From Bostrychus sinensis (Eukaryota > Chordata > Actinopteri > Gobiiformes > Eleotridae): a stretch of DNA of 64,000 bases. The DNA lies in NCBI GenBank assembly GCA_020698575.1, contig CM036245.1, forward strand, positions 8,439,218 to 8,503,217, given 5' to 3'. Position 1 is the first letter of the stretch; every line of letters begins with the position of its first letter. A model generated the notes under the pieces. That model had not been told where the DNA came from. It saw only the letters and a program-made list of their open reading frames with translations, and searched no databases. Below, piece by piece: positions 20,674 to 30,059 of the stretch. The position numbers were made by a program, and so were the translations under genes.

Positions 20674-20685
20674 CTGTCGCATCAT
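20674..20685 (-). CDS. myo18a: Candidate translation-start exon of the myosin gene (MMRQ)
   Basis: Reading the minus strand, two consecutive ATG codons (20685 and 20682) are followed by CGA CAG and then a gtacac donor at 20673. The phase is 0, which fits the next exon (phase 0). The first ATG has a G at -3. A plausible acceptor lies just upstream, after a T-rich run near 20695, so the exon would be about 20 nt plus any leader. The exon sits 40 bp beyond the end of a mobile element (19583-20633). It is the only in-phase ATG plus donor I found between the first exon and the 18.9 kb exon, but such short signals occur by chance. Confidence 0.33.
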
Positions 20686-20689
20686 CTCA

Positions 20690-22410
20690 AACTGACTTCA
20701 CAGTGACAACCAGCACAGTAAACTAATGTGGACTGGAGTTTGCGCTACTATGCTACCAACAGCTTTTTGTTCAGGAGCAGAGCGACCGCCATTATGAAGG
20801 ACGCAACCTATATCCAGCACACAAACTGAACACTACAGCCTCAAAACAAAAAGAGCTCTTGCTCATTGCTCTAATCCATGGCGGTGTTTAGCACTCCAGC
20901 CTTTAGCATCACTAGCTACACTTTAATTTTACAAATACTGACAGATTCCAAGTAAGTCGTCAGTTCAAACTCAGCCTTTTGCAGCATTTTTTTATGGGAA
21001 ACTAGCAATAGCCATGATGTGACCTATAAATGTCTAGGAAAAAATGCAATATCCACAATACACAACCCATACAGAGGATAAAATGGTGTATACTTATAAA
21101 TGTATTATTTTTTTTAACAGAGATATCCATAGACAGTGTTGTAAACCCTATGCACAGGAAAAATGTTGATGCGTAAATTTAGTATGTACTCGATTCCTGT
21201 GAAATTACCTTTGTTTCGAGCTTTTTGCCAACCTCTGTATATAGCTCATATCTGGTGGAATTATAAAAGAAGTATGATGCTTTTAGAGTCTTACTGAAGG
21301 TTCCCAGGTGGCACAGTGCTAGTCAATTGTTTGTGGACTCTCACATTTCCACGTGTGACGCACTGTTGAGACAATTAATATATACATTTATGCGACTGGA
21401 GGAGTCTGAAAACTCAGTCATAGAGACTCTAACCAACCCAAGCACTGGGTTAAGAGACTTTATTCACACTTAATGGACACTTAATGGACTAAATACTTGG
21501 ATGTGTGTGTTTTTAATTAATGTTATGGACCAAAATCATGTGTCTGAAATAAAGAATAAAGAAGGAAAAACTTCAAAGTTTGCTGACCCACATAATGCCA
21601 CAGTAACTAGTCCTAATCTATGTTGCCCTGAATATTCCCATAAACTCAGTACATGACACAGAGCAGACAGTAGATAAGAAAGTGGAAACAGCAGCTCTCA
21701 GTGACCCTCTGCGCTTGTTCTTGGACACCTTCACTCACACAGGGGCAGTCTGTCTGAGTTTATCACTGGAATCTGAATTAGCGTGATGACTAACAGGCTT
21801 ATTTTAGGATTAGACCGGAGTTCCAGGGCTGAGGGCCACGGCACAGAAAGGCCAACCGGGTTTAGGCTTCAACTACTGCCTGTATAATTTGAATAATCTT
21901 CTTAAAATAATATGGATATGAATCAGATCTGATCCTTCCACACAAGAACCAGACACATAAGGGCTAAAGTTAAAAAGTATTTTGAAGTGAGAGACACACA
22001 TTTGCATGTTAATAATTTTTATTCACTCTCCATCGTACTACAGGGTTTCTCCGGTTAAATTTAAGACCATTTTAAGACAGTAAGACAGTAAGAAATTATC
22101 TGTACTACTCTCTTAAACATGAGGGATTTTATTTAAAGTCTGATACAGATGAAAAAACTCCAGCATTAAAAAAATCATTAAAAAAAAAAGTGTTTTTTGA
22201 TATATTTTGTTATAGTGGTGACACAATTTTTGTAATTTTACATAATTTTTTTTTATGAATTTAAGACCTAGAGGAACAAAATGTAATACCTACTCTCTAA
22301 TAAGATTTAACGGTTTTAAAGGCATTGATTTTTACACAATCAAATTTACTTTATTTTTAATGCTTTTAAAACATTGGGGCTTTCCTGTACTATGTCTAAC
22401 TCTATTGTGA
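20690..22410 (-). other. Intronic/upstream stretch without recognised gene
   Basis: This continues the myosin 5' intron. It is mostly single-copy-looking AT-rich DNA with a repeat fragment near 22040-22400 (TTTTAAGACAGTAAGACAG and a TTAATGCTTTTAAAAC tail related to 300-370). No supported exon was seen beyond the possible acceptor for the candidate start exon. Confidence 0.4.
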
Positions 22411-22539
22411 AAAATTAAATGTAAACGCAATAGAACTTTACAAAACTATCTTCACCTATATAGCGGAAAACTGTGACTAAATTTAACATAGCAACAAAAT
22501 ATAAGCTAAGGTATATAAATGTGTTCCCTCTCTTATGTT

Positions 22540-22685
22540 TTAGGTTGATGGGGAACACTGGAGCTCCCAGAGGAGACCCACTGGGAGAGCATCCACACAG
22601 AAAGGCCCCACACAGTCCGGGAATTGAACCTGCGCCTTTCTTGCTGTGAGGTGAGAGTGCTAACCACTTTGCCACCGCGCCAAAC
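22540..22685. repeat. Fish interspersed repeat tail (CTAACCACTTTGCCACC)
   Basis: The stretch GGGAATTGAACCTGCGCCTT ... GTGCTAACCACTTTGCCACC is the conserved tail of a widespread teleost repeat. A second copy is at 27480-27645. The 86-codon minus-strand ORF over it is a by-product of the repeat. Confidence 0.65.
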
Positions 22686-22746
22686 AGCGTTGATGCCTAG
22701 TTACTCCCTGGATAAAACTCAAAAACTACATTTATTAAGTTACTGA

Positions 22747-23181
22747 TAGGGCTGCACAATATGGAGAAAACATGCGATATTCAATAACTATGTTGAAAAT
22801 TGCGACTAACGATATTATTGCGATATTTGAAAATAGAGCCTACTTTTCAAACATAGTAAGTTAAATTCACTACATTTCACAAAAATGAAAGTTCCTGTAT
22901 TACAAGTCAAAACAGCGACAAAATCAAAACTTGACACAGACTAAACCAGGAATAAAACAAGGCTAAGCTGTGACTAAATTAATTAAATTACCACTAAAAC
23001 TGGACTTTTTAAACATTTTTATTTAGTCACAACACATGTTCTTTTAAGGCTCTGGTGGAAAATGATTCTTCAGTGTAAATCTCTGTCAGATGGAAGACCA
23101 CAGCGTTATTGTGATATATTTAGATTCTTGCGATACAGATATTGCGATAACGATAATTTTGCGATATATTGTGCAGTCCTA
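22747..23181 (+). mobile_element. GGGCTGCAC-type hAT MITE, copy 2
   Basis: The element is 435 bp, with TAGGGCTGCACAATATGG and ATTGTGCAGTCCTA ends. The flanking 8-mers GTTACTGA (22739-22746) and GTTACTGG (23182-23189) match at seven positions. The interior is almost identical to copy 1, apart from a short deletion in the second GATATTGCG block. Confidence 0.88.
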
Positions 23182-23189
23182 GTTACTGG

Positions 23190-24398
23190 CGTTTGACTGA
23201 AAAAATACAAACATTAAAAGTATGTAATTTAGCTTTCTTATAGAAAAGAAGGCTGAAATAAAAGCTTCTAAAGTTGGAGATGTTTTTTAGCAATTCAAGT
23301 CTGACAGGTTTTTGTTACATTAGCAATGGCCCCCATTAATGCAGCTAAAGGAGGGTCACAAGCCACGAGAATACGCTCTGGCCACAAGCAGATAAATGGA
23401 GAGGGTTGTGTCAGGAAAGATATTTGGCATAAAACCTGTAGACGCCAAATCAACGTGCAAATCACTGCAGACTAGGAGACAGGTGAGTGCTTCCAGGGAA
23501 AAGACGCTATGTGCTCTATTAAGGCTGTTCTATGAGTTATTATTGTTAGCTACACTGACAGCCCATACACTAAACTTCACACTTTTGACACATTTTCAAA
23601 GTAATTGCCTGCCAAAAAATAAAATCTGAGGCAACACAACTAAACAATAGGAGTCACATTAGGTTAAATCCTAGTTAGTTACTTTTTATGCTGTATCTAC
23701 TGTCTATTATTTTTAATTCCTTGCTGTAATTTGTAGGCCACAGCTGACGTCCCTAAGCTAACAAACAGACTCTGCTCCCCGTGTCATTCCCCCAGTTTAA
23801 CAGAGCAGCTGTCTGTTGTTGTTGTTCTGCTGCTGACAGTCAAATGGCTCATGACTAAGACGCACTAAAACTCTCAGGATGCACCGCACATCAGAGGGAT
23901 AGAACCAGCACCTACAGAGGCACGTGGCTTCAACAGCGCCCTGCAAAACACTGAGTCATAAAACTAAATGCCACATTGGGAAAGCATTAGAAACTAGCAA
24001 TATTTAGCACAATGGCTTGAAATGATGGCGCTTAAGCGTGTGTTTAAGTGCCTAATGATGTGCAAAAGCATTGTTAGTGAGCACACAGTATAAGCTCGAC
24101 AAAATGGGGCTTTTAAACAATGTGAGGGGCCAAAACAACCAACAAGTTTAGCAGATTGTCCTAAAATCTGTGTTTTCTTTCATGCTTATCTTGATTTTTC
24201 CCCTCTGCTCATAGCATTTAGTTCAAGTTTGGTAATGTTAAGACTTTAAAATAACTACACATTGTAAAACGTTTAAAAAGAAGTCATCTGGACCTGAAAT
24301 TGAAAATGTTTAAAAACAAAAACAAGTCCAGATGACTGCTTTTTAAACAGTTTGTTAGCTTGGATAAGTGAGTCTTCAAAAACATTGTAAAACATTAG
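23190..24398 (-). other. Intronic stretch without recognised gene
   Basis: This lies between the first exon and the candidate start exon. It contains a TTGTTG run at 23815-23830 and a short inverted pair around 24270-24350 (AAGTCATCTGGACCTGAAAT / AAGTCCAGATGACT) that could form a hairpin. The 77-codon ORF at 23396 has no splice support. Confidence 0.4.
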
Positions 24399-24400
24399 TT

Positions 24401-24702
24401 AAAAGGTCACATATTATGCTTTATTTAGGCTTTTTGAAAGTAGTTTTGGACACCTTTGCATTAGTATTTCAGATTTTATAACTTAATATAATGTATAAGT
24501 ATGCAAACAAAAAGGCCAATTAGCACGGCTATTAGCAACATGATGCTAACAGATAGATAAATGACTGCTGACTGCTTTGTAGCGACTGGGAGCGGTGAAA
24601 TTATGAGAACAACACTTTTCCAGGTCTGTTTTTGAGGTGGAAACAACATTATAACATGGTTTGAGGTTCAAAAAAGTTGATTTAGCAGAATAGGGGACCT
24701 TT
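24401..24702. mobile_element. TTAA-flanked AAAGGTC element, short copy
   Basis: It has TTAA at 24399-24402 and 24701-24704, a left end AAAAGGTCACATATTATGC and a right end GCAGAATAGGGGACCTTT. Compared with 9228-10232 it has a large internal deletion, keeping GATGCTAACAGATAGATAAATGA. Confidence 0.75.
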
Positions 24703-25421
24703 AATGGATTAGGGTTGTTCTTTTCCGAATATCCCCGCTGCAAATCATCTGCCTCCTGGTGTACAGTGATTTGCCTGTTGGTCTGTCATAAGTTTGACGC
24801 CAGATGCACTACCTGACTGGACTATCTTCATTTATCCAGGCTTAGTACTGGCACAAAAAGTACACTGTCTTGGCACTGAGGGTTAATTAGGAAAGATTCA
24901 TCTATTATAAAGCATTACTTCAACACTGATGAACAACATTAAGTTATATACTGTAGAGTTGATACAGCATCTATAAAGTGTGTTACATGATTGTTAATTA
25001 CACATTTATGAATGCTTTACTACTCTGTAATAGTAGTGTTACCCCGATATTTCAGTGTATTTTCTTCTTTAAATAGATTTTCCTTCGCTTAATCCGTCAA
25101 AGCTGAAAAACTAGATGTACCCAGAAGCCACTAGAAGCATTATACCTGTTATACTACATTTCCCATCATCCACCTGAGCTCACAGTAAGCATGGCTTCCT
25201 GAAGACAACATGTAGTTGCCAGCTGTCTTTCAACCCGGGCCGGCTTCTTACAGTTCACCAACTTTTCTAACATCAGACAGCGACAATAATGCTAAAAATC
25301 CACTTGGTACTAAAATACTACAACTTTTACACACACTTTCACTCATTCATTCCACGTTGCCGGTCTAAAAATAGTCCACCGACTTCAAAAACTCACATGC
25401 TTATGCCCCAAAGACAGTTAC

Positions 25422-25540
25422 CTCAAAATCCTGGATGAATGTATCCAGTTAAATCCTTAAATTTTGTCCAGATATTCCTTAAAAGTTTGTGGAAAGAGTA
25501 GTCCAGGAGCTTCAAGAGTCACAGAGCCACACACTGAGCA
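25422..25540 (-). other. myo18a: Candidate non-coding first exon (5' UTR) of the myosin gene
   Basis: On the minus strand this stretch ends in a good splice donor (TTGAG then gtaact at 25421). It lies just downstream of CCAAT, E-box and MEF2-like motifs. It contains no ATG on the minus strand, as expected of a leader exon, and no repeat I recognise. The transcription start is not visible, so the upper boundary is a guess. It is the only promoter-like sequence upstream of the proline-rich coding exon, and linking it to the gene is inference. Confidence 0.42.
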
Positions 25541-25569
25541 ATGGAAAAGTCCGGCCTGGGACACGTCCA

Positions 25570-25720
25570 CGATGTGATTGGTCGTTTTTTTTGGTGACAG
25601 TGGAGATGCGGAGACAGCTGTTCTGATATGCAGGGGGTTAAAAATAGAGACAGGACCCAGGACCCCACCAGAATCAGCCCCCTCCCCTCCACCAACACTG
25701 TTTCGAGGCCAATCAGAGGC
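25570..25720 (-). promoter_or_regulatory. Putative muscle-type promoter (MEF2, E-box, CCAAT)
   Basis: Read on the minus strand, in order toward the first exon: an inverted CCAAT box (ATTGG at 25713-25709), a 10-bp CTATTTTTAA at 25647-25638 that matches the MEF2 consensus YTAWWWWTAR at every position, a CAGCTG E-box at 25620-25615, and a CCAATC at 25581-25576. The surrounding 200 bp is GC-richer than its neighbours and free of recognised repeats. MEF2 plus E-box is the usual combination in skeletal and cardiac muscle promoters. No separate TATA box is visible; the AT-rich MEF2 core could serve. Confidence 0.45.
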
Positions 25721-26428
25721 CTCCGTTCACTTCACACTTCAGGCTGTGGGCCCGGGGCAGGAGCAGCTGAGATGACACCATTTGCTAAAAGACTGTGAAT
25801 GTAATGGGAGATTACTGAACACAACTGTTTGTGTTTCAGGGCTGAAACACAGCGGAGAAGGGTGGGCTGGGGTTGTCCGAGTGTAACTGGGTCAAAAATC
25901 TGACCTGAGACTAACTGAGTCCAAAATAATTACTTAAAAAATATTTGTACGTTAATATAGAAATTCAGATTTTAAAGGGACAGTCCTGTCTTTTGCAAAT
26001 TGTGCCTATGAGATGTTTATAGATGACATATTCCCTACAGTAGGATTATTTATGAAAATAAATCTTCAATAACTTTGGCATTATGGGCTGCAGTGACACC
26101 AAACTCAGACCAATTATCATTTATGACATGGTGAACTCACTACAACCGATACTTTTCCATTTCTACACTACAATTTTCATGATTAGTTATTATTTATGAT
26201 TCTTTATGATTTTTTATGATCTATTAACAATGACATTAGTATGGTGTTATGGTATGTATGGCTGCTATGTGGCCATGAAAACACACTTTTAGCCTAAAAA
26301 GGCTTCTACAACTTCAGAAACCTCTCTCAGTGCAGGACAGGTGTGTGTTAGAAGGCATTCATTTTGACGTATGACTGCTTTTTCTTCTGTTCCTCATCTA
26401 TACATCCCAGAACTTAGCACCTTAGCAG
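25721..26428. other. Sequence upstream of the putative promoter; nothing identified
   Basis: AT-rich past 25900, with short ATGATT-type direct repeats at 26180-26220. It may hold upstream regulatory sequence of the myosin gene. No exon or mobile-element boundary was seen. Confidence 0.4.
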
Positions 26429-26430
26429 TA

Positions 26431-27152
26431 CCGTATTTTCTGGACTAGAAGTCGCACTTTTTTTCATAGTTTGGCTAGGGGTGCGATGTATACTCAGGTG
26501 CGACTTATATATTAAAATATTTCAGGATGTGGTTAGAGGGCGCTCTAGGCTTGTGTACCAGCATCTGCTGCACCTGTACCACTGACAATTTAAAATGTAA
26601 ACATTACCACTAACAACTTAGGCTATAAAGACAACTGAGAAAGAGCGGAATAATTGGAAATGGAACTGATGCTGAGTCTGACGACAGCCACGCAGAGGAG
26701 GAAGCGGCGCTTCGTCTACCTCTGGAGTTGGCGGAGTTGTTCAGAAGCGACACCGAGGATGAAGAATTTAAAGGATTTAGCGATTAGGAGTGAGATGGTG
26801 AGTTTGGTGAACTTGTTATATAATGTTCTTTATGCTATAGTTATGTGAATAACTGTTAATATATTACGTTAACATACGAGACACCTATTCAGTTCGTTGT
26901 TTATGCTTCATGTAGCTGAATAACCATCAATGTGTTACGTTAGCAAACCGCACACCTATTCAGCTGTTGTTCTCTATTCTATTATTACTATAACTTGCCT
27001 TTCAAGATGAAATGTCTGTTCTTGGTGTCGAATTTTGTAAAATAAATTTCCCCCAAAAAATGCGACTTATATACGTTTTTTTCTTCTTCATTATGCATTT
27101 TTTGGCTTGTGCGACTTATACTCCGGAGTGACTTATAGTCCGGAAAATACGG
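26431..27152 (+). mobile_element. TA-flanked element with captured acidic coding fragment, copy A
   Basis: The ends CCGTATTTTCTGGACTAGAA and AGTCCGGAAAATACGG are flanked by TA (26429-26430, 27153-27154). The interior has a 52-codon open frame at 26629-26787 including ESDDSHAEEEAALRLPLELA and ELFRSDTEDEEFKGFSD before a stop, without an ATG in frame. A near-identical copy is at 61030-61747. The tips are related to those at 2149 and 52320 but use GTCGCAC instead of GGCGCAC. Confidence 0.78.
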
Positions 27153-27309
27153 TAGTAACAGTAGCAGTTGTAGTAGTAGCAGTAGTGGTAGCAGTACAAC
27201 CCCAGAACTTAGTACCTCCCCAGTACAAGCTCCACAGTGTGGCTCTGAACTCACAACATGGGACATTTCTCAGCAAGAGCACTTTCTGTGCCCACGCTTA
27301 AACGGACGA

Positions 27310-27648
27310 ACACTGAAGGTTAGGTAAGGTAGACTTTATTGTCCCTGTGGAGAAATTTGTTCTCTGCATTTGACCCATGCTTCAGTGCCGCTGGAGTTAA
27401 ATCCTGTCAGGAGCAGTGGACGACCGCAGTGCAGCGTCCTTCTCCAGGTCTTGAGTCAGGAGGATTAGCCTTTTGTGCATGTTTTAAGTTGAGAGGGAAA
27501 ACCGAAGAAACCCAGAGAAAACCCACCCAGACGCAGGGAGAACATGCAAACTCCACACAGACAGGTCCTAACTTCTTGCTAACTTCTTGCTGGGACCTTC
27601 TTGCTGTGCCGCACCTGTGCTAACCACTCTGCCACCGTGCTGCCTCAG
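27310..27648. repeat. Fish interspersed repeat (AGACTTTATTGTCCC ... GCTAACCACTCTGCC)
   Basis: This is a compact copy of a teleost repeat with the usual landmarks GACTTTATTGTCCCTGTGGA, GGGAGAACATGCAAACTCCA and GCTAACCACTCTGCCACCGT. The 94-codon ORF at 27339 runs through it and is not a gene. Confidence 0.7.
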
Positions 27649-27649
27649 C

Positions 27650-29430
27650 TCAGCTTAGGTCTAAAGAAAGTCTATGTGTGATTGTCCTGACACAGTTTTG
27701 AAGCCATGAATGAGAAGTTTTAATTAATGGTTTCTGTGCTAAATCCTAACATTTATCAACTTTATAAATATTCTCCTTATTTTTACTTTTACTCAAGTTA
27801 ATTTTAAGAAAAAAATGTCGGTGTCAAACACAGCTCGGGTTTTGGGTTAGAAACCAGTTTGGCAGCTGTTCAGTAAGACTTCCAATTGAGTTTTAATTAA
27901 TTTTAAAGTAACAGTACCTTTACCTGAGTACTTCTTCAACAATCTATGTACTTTATGCAGATGTGAAAAGACGCAGAAATAGTAAAGTCAACTTGTTAAG
28001 GCTGTTTAGGAAAAATAAAGATAAGTCATATAAGTCATAGGTAGTAGGTTCACTGCTATAACCGCATAGTTGCATGTTTTTGCCCAAAAAAAAACCCCAC
28101 AAACCACAGCGATGCCCTCTGACCTTCTTCTTTCTGCAGTGACATACCTTCAGATTCTGTCCAGTCATTGTTCACTTCACAGCAGCCGCTCACAGGTTTA
28201 CTCCAAATTTTGTTAAAGCTAAATCATGCTAAAGGCTTAGACATAAACGTGTTCCTTTGTGAAAGTGTTCGTAGAAAGAGGGAAGTAAAAGGGTAAGCAC
28301 AGTGATGACATATGTAACAGGAAGTAACACATGCTTCCTCCAGTCAGAGATGGGTATCTGCCAACTTTAAATCATTATCTGCAGTGTCATCTCTCAACAC
28401 GGATATAATTATTACTCATTCAGAGATTTAAAAACTATAAAAAGAAATGCAATCTTGTTCTACAACCAAAGCTTTGATAGAACACAATGATGACAAAAAA
28501 TGTTACCAACAAAGGAATGTATGGGCTGACGTTTTATAATACTATGACAAAATTCATCAAATATAGTGGCAATGTATTATGTAAGGCTCTGAGATCTAAC
28601 TTTTCTTTTTGTTACGACTCTAAACAGCCGTAAAAAGATAAAACGGAGACATGGATAAAACTTTCAGCCCATTTATTTAGCAAAAGGTAACAATAAAATA
28701 ATCCAAAAACGTCTAGTGTCAGTAATGAGGCAGTGCAGGTGGATGTGTGAAGAGTTGGACTTTGTTGAAGGAGATAAAACAAAAGAAAGCAAAGTGTTCT
28801 ATACAGAGCGGGATGCCACAGGGCCCAGGTGGATCCCGACATGCTTCTGGGCTCAAAAACACGTCATCAGAGGTAACTTCTGTATTGTAGGCGAACCTAA
28901 AGAGGCTTTACTTTTGTTTTTTTCATTAACATTTGAGTTTTCCATTTTAAATTGTTCTCAGCCAGTCCTCCAGGCCTTATACAAGTAAAATTTTTAGTGA
29001 AAATTTGTTTAAAAAAATACAAAATAGGGCTGTAAAAGTTAGGAGTCCTGTTCCACAAGCTACTAGATAAGTTACAAACTGTTTTCAGACACATGGATAG
29101 AACCCAGTGTGTGAGTGTTTTGTGCACAATCCCACATTAATGCACTATCTGCCACAGTGAAAAGCTTTGTCTCTACTTTGCAGCACTGAGGCCACTTTCT
29201 GGAGCCTTGAGCTGACAAACAGGACCTATAGCACCTCCTAGTGGCCGACATTGAGAAAGAACAAAACTTAATATACTTCATATATGTATTACTTGCAAAT
29301 TACTTATTATTTAGGAGACTCAATTGTTATTTATTTAACATTTATTTAAGCAGGTTAGTCAACAGTGAACCAACTCTCTTTTATAATCAATTAATGGTAA
29401 GGCACGAGTTAAACAGATGTTACAAGGGTA
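27650..29430. other. Upstream stretch; nothing identified
   Basis: No splice-flanked open frame with recognisable homology. The plus-strand ORF at 28716-28988 is open for 90 codons but has neither promoter nor domain. The segment 28610-28870 begins TTACGACTCTAAACAGCCG and is compositionally different from its flanks, possibly an old insertion. Confidence 0.35.
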
Positions 29431-29516
29431 ACACCAGCCTTTCCCAGAGTGTCGCGGGCCCCTAAAATATCAAAAATTTACATGTGGGCCCCCCAAAATA
29501 AAATGTCCCTCTAAAG

Positions 29517-29834
29517 CAGGGGTCACCAACGAGGTGCCCGCGAGCACCAGGTAACCCTTCTGGAGCTTGTGAGGTGCCCCCAAGGGATATTTATAAACAG
29601 TGACTACTGCAGTGTTTTAGTGTTTAATTTTTTTTTTACTTGTTTTTATGTTTAATTACAAGATTATTTTTATAAACATTATTATTAATGCAAAGCAAAC
29701 AATCATACAATCCTAGTGTCATTTGAAAGACATGTCAAGACTTTAATATAGAGGATTATTTGGCACGAGTAGCCCTCAGTACAAATTCTCATCTTTTGGG
29801 TAGCCCTCAAACCCAAAAAGGTTGGAGACCCCTG
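29517..29834. mobile_element. hAT-type MITE (CAGGGGTCACCAAC), TSD CTCTAAAG/CCCTAAAG
   Basis: The left CAGGGGTCACCAACGAGG and right AGGTTGGAGACCCCTG ends are inverted. The 8-bp flanks differ at one base (29509-29516, 29835-29842). It is inserted into another repeat with GTGTCGCGGGCCCC / GACCCCACTTTGGG edges (about 29435-30040). A relative with the same ends sits at 37968-38538. Confidence 0.8.
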
Positions 29835-30059
29835 CCCTAAAGACTATGTCACGTTTTTCTCCATATATTTGTATGAAAACTTTACAAAAAACACAGACAG
29901 ACACTGACTGTAGGTTAAAAAAATGCTTCAAAGTCATCTTTTAAACAAACAAATTTATTTCAAACTTCTTTTTATGTACTTAATACAGACAGCTCACCAG
30001 GGAGCCCCAGACCCCACTTTGGGAAGTTTGCATTTGCATGTAAAATATTTTTTGATAAC

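Larger units (their letters stand above)
1793..25540 (-). other. myo18a: myo18a-like gene, 5' portion (gene span within window)
   Basis: This span holds all exons placed for one minus-strand gene; the rest of the gene lies beyond position 1. The motor exons read as class XVIII myosin: YLNESSV, HTYAGPNTVV, MHMFKGCRREDMAPHIYSVA, the P-loop GKSGSGKTTN and LDFDQAGQVSSASIQ all match what I know of MYO18A much better than MYO18B. MYO18A proteins are actin-associated, ATPase-poor myosins of the Golgi, the cytoskeleton and, in one isoform, the muscle sarcomere. The exon phases chain without error over 14 exons, giving about 851 codons and still inside the head. Teleosts may have two copies (myo18aa and myo18ab); I cannot tell which this is. 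Introns run from 83 bp to about 4.7 kb and are filled with mobile elements. Confidence 0.88.

Noticed and set aside
22415..22675. 86-codon ORF
   Set aside because: Translates a common interspersed repeat tail; the same pattern is seen at 27480-27645.
23396..23629. Exon at 23396-23500 (donor-like CAG/gtgagtg)
   Set aside because: The donor is on the plus strand and no acceptor or homology accompanies it; left out as chance.
1..25540. MYO18B instead of MYO18A
   Set aside because: The P-loop neighbourhood (DQSIVLLGKSGSGKTTNCQH) and LEAFGN...LDFDQAGQVSSASIQ fit MYO18A; as I recall MYO18B, it differs at many of these positions.
27339..27623. 94-codon ORF
   Set aside because: Lies within a fish interspersed repeat; no splice sites.
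28716..28988. 90-codon plus-strand ORF
   Set aside because: No recognisable domain, and an overlapping antisense ORF of similar length; insufficient to call a gene.
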